20,832 nucleotides of DNA from Chara braunii (GCA_003427395.1 BFEA01000135.1:1299466-1320297); one strand, 5' to 3'. Positions 10,304 to 18,794 are shown, numbered from the stretch's first letter. A program made the numbers and translations. Notes: generated by a model from the sequence alone, not told the origin.

Positions 10304-10425
10304 CAGCGATTTCGTCAAAACGGACAAGTTTTATTTTTTGAACGAAATTGAGAATCCAGACTGACGCGGTAACCCCTGGGCCTGGATGTATGTGGACTTT
10401 GGCTGAGTCCAGAGACGTTGAGGGA
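10304..10425. mobile_element. Sibling copy of the MITE-like element, one arm only
   Basis: 10304-10351 repeats the 48-bp arm. After an insertion of about 32 bp, 10384-10425 matches the interior of the element at 9481-9677 in reverse orientation (GTATGTGGACTTTGGCTGAG, then CGTTGAGGG). The second arm is not recognisable. Confidence 0.6.
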
Positions 10426-10931
10426 ACTTTGTGAACCCGAAAAAGTGCCAACAAAAAATGAAATTAGTAAATTACCCGTCCCCTCTATCAAAGCACTCCA
10501 TAACATCCACCGGCACTAGCTCAGAGGGAGGAAACGGATCGGGGAATAATTCGGGAGATCTCACTAACACTCCTGGGGGGATCTTGAACCATCCTTGAAA
10601 CGAGATATGATAGTCTCTCTTGAAAGAGATATCCTCCCCTTCCTCTCCTGCCCAAACCACATCTCCTAGTCTCTCCCCTGAGACATCCCCCAACCAGTCC
10701 AGTGTGAATTTGCGCAATTTTTTTTTGTTATATCCATCTCTTCCAACTTGAAAAAGGGAAACGTAAAAAAAAAAGAAAAAAAAAAGAAAGGGAAACGTCG
10801 GGTAACATCTACGTAATATTGCTTTTGGAAGATTCTGTCAGCGAACCGGGCCCCTTCGTCAATATCCGAATTTCCTGTCTCTGTGGTTCAGTATATAATT
10901 TGTGAGCAAAATCTATTTGATCAATCTTGAT

Positions 10932-10932
<1 letters not shown>

Positions 10933-10984
<52 letters not shown>
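10933..10984. repeat. 52-base T tract
   Basis: An uninterrupted T run. The stretches on either side (10530-10930 and 10985-11580) hold no gene I recognise. The tract may be the A tail of a minus-strand retroposed copy whose body is no longer recognisable. Confidence 0.9.
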
Positions 10985-10985
<1 letters not shown>

Positions 10986-11589
10986 TTTGGCACTCCTCAG
11001 GCGAGGTCTAACTGTGGCAGATTCTCCATTCTCAGCCATGGATTATGAAAAACAGCAACCAGAGATGAAGAATCAAGGCAAGTGGGACCTGTCACTGCCA
11101 ACGGCTGCTCATGCATCCCTATTATTATAGTTAATGAAAATATTGTTTGCCGCAAACATATTGTTGGTTCCAGCAACCTAGCTTCACAGTGTCCTTGTGC
11201 TCTTAAATTAAATTTCGTTCTTTGCAGAGCACAAGCTAGTTTCACATTATAGTCTGTTGGTTCATGAGGTTGTCTCCTCGCCGAACTAGACAGCCCAGAT
11301 TGAATTTACCTGGGCTGGCTAGTCCGATGAAAATACCGCAAGGCCATCGCCCTTTGACAAAAAAGGAAGAAAAAGAAAAAAAAGATGTTGTCTCCTCACC
11401 CTTGCTCCTTGAGGTTAGCTCCCAGCCCCTTCACGAAACTCTCCACTGGGCCTACCCACTTGCTCCCACTTCAACTTGCTGAGATGTATGCGGGCGAGCA
11501 TGACAGCTGTGCACAACTGTTGGGGAGAGTGTACCGAATAACAAACTTGTCTCCGAGAGGGTACCATCCCTCCTTGGTCTGAGAGAGAG

Positions 11590-11591
<2 letters not shown>

Positions 11592-11635
<44 letters not shown>
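11592..11635. repeat. (CT)n microsatellite
   Basis: CT repeat of about 44 bp preceded by a short GA run (11581-11590), so the two tracts are themselves complementary. A second CT tract follows at 11686-11719. Confidence 0.95.
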
Positions 11636-11639
<4 letters not shown>

Positions 11640-11682
11640 CGAAAATTTTCCCAAAAGAAAAACAAAGAAACAAATGGGGGGA

Positions 11683-11721
<39 letters not shown>

Positions 11722-11763
11722 CATTTGTTTCTTTGTTTTTCTTTTTGGATTTTTTTTCGAAAT
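11636..11763. repeat. 45-bp inverted repeat with a CT tract as its loop
   Basis: Arm 11636-11679 (ATTTCGAAAA... to CAAATGGGG) and arm 11719-11763 are near-perfect reverse complements, differing mainly in an A/T/C-run segment. The loop is almost entirely (CT)n. A foldback of this kind would extrude as a hairpin. Confidence 0.85.
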
Positions 11764-12044
11764 GCCCCTCCAAAATACATTTATTTGCGGCATGCCCCTC
11801 CGACTGCCGACTTACCCTGTCGTGCCCCTCTGCAACGATTCTAGTTTCCGAAAAACCCCTGGCGTCGTTTGGGCCTGAAATATGTTCAATATGGCCCTGT
11901 CGGTACCAGTTCCAAATTTCCAGTATGCCCCTACGGGATAGCCGTTGAGTACAAGGCCAAAACTTTTCTATATGCCCCTACCGGTACCTTGCAACTTTCC
12001 AGTATGCCCCTGTGGCAGTTGGTGAAAGTCACGGCTGTTCCCCT
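11763..12044 (+). repeat. Degenerate tandem repeat with a TGCCCCT core
   Basis: TGCCCCT or a one-base variant occurs near 11763, 11793, 11823, 11854, 11892, 11935, 11973, 12005 and 12036. The first spacings are 30, 30 and 31 bp and later ones 32-43 bp. Sequence between the cores is largely diverged, with GGTACC and TTTCCAG shared by some units. Confidence 0.6.
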
Positions 12045-12195
12045 GGTCCTAGGAGGGGGGGTACCGAAGCATATCAGAAATTTGTCCACAGTCCCATCTT
12101 TCTGTCGTGCCCTCGAATGTTTTCCAGGACTTTGGGCCTCTGTGGGTGTGCATTTGAGTCCTGTGTGGCCTCTCTGTCATGCATATCGTCATTCT

Positions 12196-12197
<2 letters not shown>

Positions 12198-12245
<48 letters not shown>
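12198..12245. repeat. (CT)n microsatellite
   Basis: CT repeat of about 48 bp followed by a short CA run (12248-12260). Confidence 0.95.
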
Positions 12246-12247
<2 letters not shown>

Positions 12248-12249
12248 GT

Positions 12250-13564
12250 GCACACACACAATACAGTGACTGTCCAGCGTTCTGGCAAAGGATAAGGGAG
12301 ATTGCAGAGCGCATGCACAACCCTGACATCAAATCTACATGACAACACGGCCAGTTGCCAGGTCACAACAGATTCTGCAAGACTATGCACCTGTGGCCCT
12401 GTGGTGATTGGATTCATGAAGGATGTGCGACCTCTGCATGGCAATAATGTGCTGTGAGAATGCATGGAGTGTCGCTGATAGACATGCTGGGCATTTCGTC
12501 TTACAAATTGTGCTTGTACTGTTCACGACATTAGCAAGTTTATCATAATTCCACTCAATGACATGCGATGGTTTCAATCATAAAGACCATGGTCTCAAGA
12601 CTGTGCTCTGCTCTCCTGAATGCTGATAATTGCATCCATGAGCACTTCACATTCATCAGAACAGAGCAAAGTTATAAGATATTGGTATTCATGATGTAGC
12701 CCAGCATCCATGAGAACAGAGAAAAGTTGCTCCACTACTAAATTTCAATGGATAGGCCCTGTTCTTTATAATATGTGGTCTTGTGCTCAGATAACAACAT
12801 ACCATTGAAATTGAGTGTCAAAGTCACAAAGTGTACTATACAATGCAAGAGAGAATTGAGTGGTGTCGGATGTACATCAGTTCATCCAGACAACTGGCAC
12901 CCAACTCCACTCACGTCAATAGATCAAGGCTGTGGGCTTGGGCGCTGCACCCACAGCGTTGGTAAACTCACTGGTCAGTGACCGGACTGAACCTACTCTG
13001 CAAGGCTTTGAGGTTATGCATGCTTCTTTCCAGTCGGAGGTGAGCTGACATCCATGCAGTAGCACAGCCATCCATATACTGCACTCCGTTGAATGGATTG
13101 CCTACCAGTCCCTGTTACAGAGCCCCCAATTATTGCAGTCCGCAGGGCCTACCCGTAGTTAAATCTTAGGGTCTGTAGGTCTAGGCATCGTAGGTGTGTA
13201 GGAACAGTACGTGTAGGATCACGCCAGTCCCCAAAGGTCCAGTTTTTGCAGCAGCCTCACAAGAAAGGTGAGAACCTTCCCAAAAGAGCAACTTGGCGGG
13301 GCAGAGGCAAAAGAAGGCCTGTACCGATTGAAGCAGGCAGGCCCAGCCCACGAAAACAATATATTTTGGGATACAGTACCAGACGGCAGGCAATTGTTCA
13401 TTTCCGAAATTTGTGGAGCGGTTGGACTAGCGACCTGGACGAAGAAGTGCCCAGAAGGGAGAAGACGCCCAGCGTCTTGGCTGAAGGAGACGGTCATAGC
13501 CAGGAGGGGGAAGACGCGGACTTGGTGGCCATTACCGCCTGATGTTGAGAGAGACACACCTGAT

Positions 13565-13567
<3 letters not shown>
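12250..13567. other. Unassigned flank upstream of the Penelope-like insertion
   Basis: No gene or domain recognised. Two overlapping plus-strand frames (13246-13542 and 13268-13657) are open across 13268-13542, but neither has a motif I know, and the second runs into the GA repeat. Next to the microsatellite, the string TGATGTTGAGAGAGA occurs twice in succession (13541-13582), suggesting slippage at the target edge. Confidence 0.4.

Positions 13568-13645
<78 letters not shown>
13568..13645. repeat. (GA)n microsatellite at the 3' junction of the element
   Basis: 78 bp of uninterrupted GA directly abutting the end of the Penelope-like element. On the element's sense (minus) strand it reads (CT)n. 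Together with the GA tract at 20444-20514 it forms the split target. Confidence 0.95.
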
Positions 13646-13648
<3 letters not shown>

Positions 13649-13750
13649 AAGGATTAGAGGAGGCAGAAGAAGTTGATCCAAAGCAATCCGCCGGAGTATC
13701 AACCCGACATTCACTTCCATAAGCTCATCCGCAATCAACTCCACATCCAC

Positions 13751-13820
13751 ACTCCTCCTACGCGTCGCCCCGACGCGTTTCGTTGCTGGCGTAGACAGCA
13801 ACTCATCAGGAGGCTTCCAA
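13751..13820 (-). ncRNA. Type I hammerhead ribozyme, downstream copy
   Basis: Read on the minus strand: CTGATGA (13809-13803); a perfect 7-bp stem II, GTTGCTG with CAGCAAC, closed by a 7-nt loop (13802-13782); GAAA (13781-13778); a perfect 7-bp stem III, CGCGTCG with CGACGCG, with a GGG loop (13777-13761); then UA (13760-13759). The G10.1-C11.1 pair is present. Cleavage would follow the A at 13759. Stem I is open-ended and weak here: CCTC at 13813-13810 can pair with GGAGG from 13758 if one G bulges. In Penelope-like and other retroelements this ribozyme self-cleaves the transcript. Helix I being open makes it type I. Confidence 0.87.
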
Positions 13821-13876
13821 GAATAGATAACCACCAAATCTTTGAAAATGTGTGGAGACTCAAGCCTCTGCTCGCA

Positions 13877-13884
13877 CTTAAATA
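13877..13884 (-). promoter_or_regulatory. Possible TATA box in pseudo-LTR
   Basis: TATTTAAG on the minus strand lies about 70 bases upstream of the hammerhead core; the upstream pseudo-LTR has the same sequence at 19334-19341. If used, transcription from the upstream copy would start just before the ribozyme. This is a motif match only. Confidence 0.25.
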
Positions 13885-14791
13885 CTCACCTCCTACCTCG
13901 TTGTTACGTACTTCGTTACTCAGACCGATCAGAGAAGCATCGCACTTATATTCCTACCTCCTACCTTTCCCGTCCTACAAGCCCCGATCCTTCCTACTTT
14001 GCCGCGACACGTGTCCAGACGCAGCCTCTACCTACTATTCAGAAAAAACGCAAAGAAAAAGAAAAACAGAGCATCCATAAGGAAACAGCAGCACTCAACC
14101 TTCAAATCACTTAGACACCCGGCTCGGCTGAGCATGTACAATCTCCCATTGCGCTCTCAGCTCGGATCACTTTCCCGATCTCATCAATCGGATTCGATAC
14201 CCCCAAAAAAATCCCGCCCAGGTGAATTCCTCGGACTTTCTCCGTGTACGGTATTAACGACTAAAAACATCAAGTCCCTTCGTCCCTCTCATGTAGCCAG
14301 TCCGTCAGTTTTCCCTAACCACCAATACATTTCCTGTTTTGTGATCGACCGAAAATCCCGCCGTTCTTCTGAGATGGCAGGCGAAGTCCAATGTTTCACT
14401 GTCCGCATAGCATGAATATTGGAACTTCGGGTCGGATTTCTATGTCGGGTATAGCCGAAAAACCGGATTCCTATGTCGGGTAACTGGCAACTCCATTTCC
14501 ATCGTATGACCTTCTTGAAAAATCCATACCCGAAGTCCCACGAACTATCCTCCCACCTGATCAGTGTATATACTAATCCTGTCCCCTTATCCCCGGCTTC
14601 GCTTGGTCGACCGGTACGGTTAAAAGTACTGCAGCGACAAAAGACGCACATCTTCCCCAAAAAATCCCCCCAAAAAAGATAAAAAAGACAACAGAAAATT
14701 CCAAAGAAATTTCGAAAAGAAATTCCGACGGGAAGAAAGGATAGGCAAAAAATGGTACCGAGGCAAAAGTACACTACCATCGATTATGCAT

Positions 14792-17095
14792 CTAGACAAA
14801 AGTTAAGAGCTTTACGATTCCGGGGTACATACTGGAAAGAATATCTTTCCGGGGACCTCCGGAAAGGTTAGCGAATTTCGCTAGCGCAGCGAGAGAGACC
14901 TCCGGGGGGTAACCCCGAAGGCGTGCTTCGACCATTACTGCGGAAACCGCTGCCAGGGTCGCTTCTTCTGATGTGGAGATCCGATCGATTCTTACCATAC
15001 TCGCAAAGAGGGAAGACTTCTTTGCTGACTTTCTAGAAAAGGAGGAATAATCCTGCATCGAGTGGATCTTAATATAGCCGGATTCCGCCAGATGTGCTTG
15101 GTTCCTAGTCCTCGGAAAAATATGAATCTGGATCGGTGAGGACTCAATCATCATACAAGCTCCCAAAAAATCGAAAGCGTTGAAGCCTTCGTCCTTCCTT
15201 ACCAGACTCAGGCTGCTATCGTAGCAGCTCTCAAACAGATCCAGGATGCGTAGAGCGGATAGCTCTAACTCTGCTTGGGAACTGTCCCATCCCACAGAAA
15301 CAGCCACGTCGTCAATCATCCGCATACCTTTTAGTAGAACCCGGTCTCTCCCCAGTGATTCCATAAAAACGGCCTCGGATTTCGCGCACACTAGGCATGC
15401 CAAAGCGGGGCTGGAATTCCTCCCCCTGGGAATTCCAAATTCCTGCTTTAGCATCTCTCCTGCACATTTCAGATACGTGTTACTCAGTTTGAAACTCACC
15501 GCCCTCTCGACTGATGCAAAATCAATAAGTACGAACCCTTCGCTTTTCTTCCTGTTTCTCGCCATCATGCACATCTTCCCCCTAAGACTCACCCTCACAC
15601 CCACCCGATTTCTTCGTGCATGGAAATTAGTCAGCCAACGCACAGCATCCAAAATACTCACATGAGACAATCTGGCAAACATGTCTTTGACGTCGAAACT
15701 TCTGGCTATGACTCTGTCAGCAATCCTCTGATCTGCCTGGATCTTCTCAGACTGTTTCCGCAGATCGTCCATTGCTCGCAGATCGAAATGCTTCCCCTCC
15801 CCTATCCCAAACAACATGAATCGTATTGCACGGCCTACCCTTGCACCGTCTAATCTAGCCGGATCTCTTGTTGCTGGTGAGATTGGCCTCCATCTGTCCA
15901 GGTCCTTTTCTTTAGGAAGGACATAGGCCTGCCCCACTTCCCCACCCTTGCCCCATGCGGCTATCTTCTCAAGCCCACTCTGTAAGTAAGCAGCCTTCAT
16001 CCCCCTAACAATCTCCCCTTCCTTTTCCCGTACCGGTAGATAGCTTGGGTTAGCGTTGAAAGTTAACTCACAGGCATGCAGGTACAAAACGGGGCATAGA
16101 ACGAGAGTTGCTCCCGGATTCCTGTCGATCAGTACTGCGACCAAGTTCCTAAGTGCCCCCCACCACCCTCGCACTTCTTTGCTTGTCATGGCTAAGGTCA
16201 TGCGAGTTGCTCGTGTCCTCGTGCAGCTCCTAAGTTCTCGATCATCAATGTAGACAGGTCTCCCCCGACTCCAAGGTCTGATCGCAACCAAAATGCACTC
16301 CCTCAACTCCCCCATTTGCAGGTCGTCACCCCGAGTCACATTCTTGGAATTCTTAACAAATGACGGAGTGCCAGGTATCCCGTCGATCCTCACTTTTACG
16401 TGCCCTTGAGATCTGGGTAAGTCCAATTCTCCACACGTACACGCGGTCTTCTGCACGCTTGCCCATATACGTTGATTGTGTATTACTTGTCCAACGGTGC
16501 GTCCTCGGCTGAATACCACCTGGACCCTTGCGGCAATGTACCTTCGAAGGGCCGGATCTTCAATCACTTGTTCCATAGCCCGGCTCGTCACGTCCTTCAC
16601 TCCTCTAGAGTTGACGTTGGTGGAGAACGACAGCTTAACCCGTGGTCTGTTCCGCACCTCAATCGCATGCACTCTCCTAATCACTCTCGTTATCGTGTTC
16701 TTCAGCTGACTTCTCATACACTTCCTTCCAAACGTGCTTGCTGTCTTATATAGCGCCAGGAGCTCTGTTGATTTCTTCCGATAGAGTTCCCTTTCCCTCC
16801 ATGGTTGCGCGAGTAAGTCACGTAGCACATACCGCCTGTGTTCGATCGCTGATGAGGTAATTCTGACTTTGGTGACGAAAAATACTCCTCCGGCTTCCAG
16901 CTCCCGCCGGCATCTCTTAATCGGCCTAACTTTCCCCGCGAAGCATATAAGGCTCTCCCCTACTTTCCCTTTAACAACCCTCCATCTCTCAGCCCAAATA
17001 GCACTGCCGCTAGACACGATCGATCTCTGTCTAGAACCATCATTTAGTCTTTTCATAAGATCAATGATCAATGAAGTCCCATTGAAGGTAATCAT
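14792..17095 (-). CDS. Penelope-type reverse transcriptase (767 aa)
   Basis: Copies element RNA into DNA at the nicked target; its family is sister to telomerase RT. The CxC linker motif (C219, C221) precedes the RT core. RT2-like YVLPKEKDLDRWRPIS lies at 391-406. Motif A is FDVKDMF with D468. Motif B is GIPRGRNSSPALA at 554-566. Motif C is MIDD with D595 and D596. A conserved VRKDEGFNAFDFLG segment lies at 632-645. All three catalytic aspartates are present, so the RT core looks intact. The ATG at 17095 is probably not the native start: the same frame continues upstream through a TAG (17104-17102) into the end of the endonuclease. The last 35 codons lie inside the pseudo-LTR repeat. The N-terminal 200 residues have no motif I can name. 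Confidence 0.9.
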   Translation of the reverse strand: MITFNGTSLIIDLMKRLNDGSRQRSIVSSGSAIWAERWRVVKGKVGESLICFAGKVRPIKRCRRELEAGGVFFVTKVRITSSAIEHRRYVLRDLLAQPWRERELYRKKSTELLALYKTASTFGRKCMRSQLKNTITRVIRRVHAIEVRNRPRVKLSFSTNVNSRGVKDVTSRAMEQVIEDPALRRYIAARVQVVFSRGRTVGQVIHNQRIWASVQKTACTCGELDLPRSQGHVKVRIDGIPGTPSFVKNSKNVTRGDDLQMGELRECILVAIRPWSRGRPVYIDDRELRSCTRTRATRMTLAMTSKEVRGWWGALRNLVAVLIDRNPGATLVLCPVLYLHACELTFNANPSYLPVREKEGEIVRGMKAAYLQSGLEKIAAWGKGGEVGQAYVLPKEKDLDRWRPISPATRDPARLDGARVGRAIRFMLFGIGEGKHFDLRAMDDLRKQSEKIQADQRIADRVIARSFDVKDMFARLSHVSILDAVRWLTNFHARRNRVGVRVSLRGKMCMMARNRKKSEGFVLIDFASVERAVSFKLSNTYLKCAGEMLKQEFGIPRGRNSSPALACLVCAKSEAVFMESLGRDRVLLKGMRMIDDVAVSVGWDSSQAELELSALRILDLFESCYDSSLSLVRKDEGFNAFDFLGACMMIESSPIQIHIFPRTRNQAHLAESGYIKIHSMQDYSSFSRKSAKKSSLFASMVRIDRISTSEEATLAAVSAVMVEARLRGYPPEVSLAALAKFANLSGGPRKDILSSMYPGIVKLLTFV

Positions 17096-17101
17096 CCTTC
17101 C

Positions 17102-17284
17102 CTACGTCCTATTCACCCTTCTTTGTCCTCTCTCTCTCTTCCCCTTTCTCCTCCTACTCCTCTTCCCATTCTCGCACCGTCCACGTGTGTTCAGGGCCGG
17201 CGAGTATCGCTTGATTAGTACCTTCTCGGTTACCAGGGGATCACTCACTTGGACCACAATAGGTAATATGAGGTATTTTCCCAC
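17102..17284 (-). pseudogene. C-terminal part of the GIY-YIG domain, out of frame
   Basis: This frame carries TEKVLIKRYSPALN (Glu codon at 17227-17225, Asn codon at 17191-17189), which fits the E..LI...P.LN end of GIY-YIG nucleases and is missing from the 129-aa frame. A basic tail follows (RSRRRKGKRERGQRR). It is in the same frame as the RT and separated from it only by a TAG. It has no ATG of its own. The simplest reading is a one-base deletion in the GGGAAAA run near 17275-17284 of an originally continuous EN-RT ORF. Confidence 0.65.
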
Positions 17285-17634
17285 CCGAACACCCTTAACC
17301 AGGCATGGAGTTTAGGTGCATTACCCAAACTACCGGCCACGACAAACTTGACGTGCTCCGACCACCTAAGGATAAAACTCCTAGTAGTGCACCCAACGTA
17401 CGTGTGACGGCACCACGGGCTTACTATCGCATAGACGCCCGCCCCCTTCGTGGTCAGATCCCCCTCATTATCACTAAGCATGCCAACACATTTCTTCGCC
17501 CACGGGCATTGATCTCTGATAACTAATAGCACAAACCTCCGCACAATCTCGTCTTCCTCACTCACTTTTAATGTACACGGGTATCGAGACACCCTCCTTC
17601 CTCTCTGTCTCATCAGGTGTCTGAGAGCGTCCAT
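17245..17634 (-). CDS. GIY-YIG endonuclease, N-terminal part (129 aa, truncated by frameshift)
   Basis: Nicks target DNA for retrotransposition. GVYAI is at residues 66-70 and TYVG at 78-81, followed by R90 and H94 in the order expected of the GIY-YIG fold. Only about seven residues separate the two motifs, so the Cys/His cluster of canonical Penelope endonucleases is absent. ATG at 17634 sits in a strong context (GCCATGG), nine bases after the ORF1 stop codon and in the same frame as ORF1. The frame ends at a TGA before the catalytic Glu segment, which lies in another frame (17284-17102). Position upstream of RT defines the permuted architecture. Confidence 0.82.
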   Translation of the reverse strand: MDALRHLMRQRGRRVSRYPCTLKVSEEDEIVRRFVLLVIRDQCPWAKKCVGMLSDNEGDLTTKGAGVYAIVSPWCRHTYVGCTTRSFILRWSEHVKFVVAGSLGNAPKLHAWLRVFGWENTSYYLLWSK

Positions 17635-17643
17635 GGCTTCTCC

Positions 17644-18555
17644 TTACCTGCCCGCCAGATGCTCTGAATCGTCTATCTCCCCAAATGCCAGTTTTGGTCT
17701 ACATCTCACAATCTCGCTAACCGCCTGATCCTTCCTTGTCCACTCGATACCTTCCTCGTTGCAGATCTTCTTAAGTTCCGGAGCTTTCTTGGCTAAGAGC
17801 GAACGATGCATTTCAATAACAAAATCTAACATCTCTCCTCCAGAAGTCTCATCGCCAGTACACTTCTTCTTGGACGGTGGAGTATGTACATTGTCCCGTA
17901 CATCTTCAATAACAATAGGAAAGGCTCTCGTTGTTCTGGGTTTCGCAGCAGATAACGCCTTCCTGCAATCGACCTTCCTCTTCCCTTTCCTTCGTTCTAT
18001 AGCATCAATAAGACGCCCTGCTTCTTCCCTTACTTCATCACTCTCGTCGTCGGATTCGTCGATATAACTGCATATTTCTTGGAGCATCTGAGCCTTCGTC
18101 TTTGGAGACTTCTTCTTAGTCACCTGCACGATGCCAGTGTTTACTGACTTGGTGTGTTGGTTCACGAGTCTCACTAGCCTTGCCTCCAAGCGCGCCTCCC
18201 TTGCTTCAGCTTCTCGCAATCTGTCGGCTTCTGTCTTCTCTTCTTCAAGCTTCCTTCTTTGTTCCTCTCGGTCCCTCTCCCGCTTCTCCTCTTCGACCTT
18301 TTGCTTCAGCATCTTCTTCCGAAAATACGCCTTCATCTCGTTCGTTTCCTCGTCCATCGCCGGAGCTGACTGCTGCTGCTGAAACTGCTGGGGAGGACGC
18401 CCATTTCCGGCTGCCCTGCAGTTACGAGCGTAGTGCCCGTACTTGCCACACAGATGGCATGCCCCCAATCCCATTTGAGCCCCCGTAGGGTTCATAGCTA
18501 CGGAGTTAACGCCAAACCCTGGTAATTGTTGCGCTACCTGCTGGGGGTTAGCCAT
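17644..18555 (-). CDS. Gag-like ORF1: CCHC zinc knuckle, coiled coil, SAP-like tail (303 aa)
   Basis: A retroviral-type zinc knuckle C33-x2-C36-x4-H41-x4-C46 suggests RNA binding. A Gln/Pro-rich linker follows, then a long charged stretch at about 70-135 (KQKVEEEKRERDREEQRRK) typical of a coiled coil. Acidic residues lie at 165-180 and a basic NLS-like run at 187-199. The last part (APELKKICNEEGIEW, about 258-290) resembles a SAP DNA-binding helix-turn-helix. The ATG at 18555 has A at -3 and G at +4. Start and stop are two bases after the small ORF and nine bases before the endonuclease ATG. Penelope-like elements are usually described with a single EN-RT ORF, so this is notable. A nucleocapsid-like role is inferred. 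Confidence 0.8.
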   Translation of the reverse strand: MANPQQVAQQLPGFGVNSVAMNPTGAQMGLGACHLCGKYGHYARNCRAAGNGRPPQQFQQQQSAPAMDEETNEMKAYFRKKMLKQKVEEEKRERDREEQRRKLEEEKTEADRLREAEAREARLEARLVRLVNQHTKSVNTGIVQVTKKKSPKTKAQMLQEICSYIDESDDESDEVREEAGRLIDAIERRKGKRKVDCRKALSAAKPRTTRAFPIVIEDVRDNVHTPPSKKKCTGDETSGGEMLDFVIEMHRSLLAKKAPELKKICNEEGIEWTRKDQAVSEIVRCRPKLAFGEIDDSEHLAGR

Positions 18556-18557
18556 AC

Positions 18558-18794
18558 TCAGTCGTGTTTGCGTGCCTGCCTCCTTCTCTGGAATCTCTGA
18601 TATCTAATCAGGCACCCCATACTGTGTACTCGACCCAGTACCGTTTCTAGGAGGCTAATAGCTTCCTCGGTAGAATCATGATCTCTAAAGTGCAAAGCAA
18701 TGAAGAACGATGGGGTAAGAGTATACTCAATCAGCTTCCGGAGTTCAATACACTGTCGCTCTAGCTCCAAATCTCCAAAGTTCCTGGTCGACAT
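18558..18794 (-). CDS. Small upstream ORF (78 aa) of the Penelope-like element
   Basis: From ATG at 18794 to TGA at 18560-18558, two bases before the ORF1 ATG and in a different frame. It looks mainly helical (DLELERQCIELRKLIEY, then STEEAISLLETVLGR) with a basic C-terminal end (RFQRRRQARKHD). I recognise no family. It could be a separate small protein or the N-terminal end of ORF1 displaced by a frameshift. The 300 bases between it and the upstream pseudo-LTR (18795-19102) hold nothing else. Confidence 0.4.
   Translation of the reverse strand: MSTRNFGDLELERQCIELRKLIEYTLTPSFFIALHFRDHDSTEEAISLLETVLGRVHSMGCLIRYQRFQRRRQARKHD

Larger units (their letters stand above)
13646..14898 (-). repeat. 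Downstream pseudo-LTR (copy 1)
   Basis: 1253 bp repeated at 19103-20451. It holds the last codons of the RT ORF (14792-14898), the 3' untranslated region, a hammerhead ribozyme and the element's 3' end against (GA)n. It is not a true LTR. It is the part of the full copy that is also present in the truncated upstream copy. A 19-bp string (CGGATTTCTATGTCGGGTA and its variant) is repeated with a period of 31 bp at about 14433 and 14464. A 163-codon frame at 14289-14780 lies within it; I regard it as chance. Confidence 0.93.

Noticed and set aside
13532-13837. Frames encoding long Glu-Arg or Ser-Leu repeats
   Set aside because: These are translations of the GA/CT microsatellite, which is open in all frames.
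13673-14415. Plus-strand frames of 90-138 aa inside the pseudo-LTR, repeated at 19130-19872
   Set aside because: They run antisense to the element and across the hammerhead; their presence twice is due to the direct repeat, not coding constraint.
14289-14780. 163-aa minus-strand frame just after the RT stop, also seen in the upstream pseudo-LTR
   Set aside because: It lies in the 3' untranslated pseudo-LTR, has no recognisable domain, and its repetition simply reflects the duplicated DNA.
17275-17284. Programmed -1 frameshift site at GGGAAAA
   Set aside because: The heptamer is out of phase with the upstream frame, so tandem slippage would not give the needed shift; a one-base deletion is simpler.
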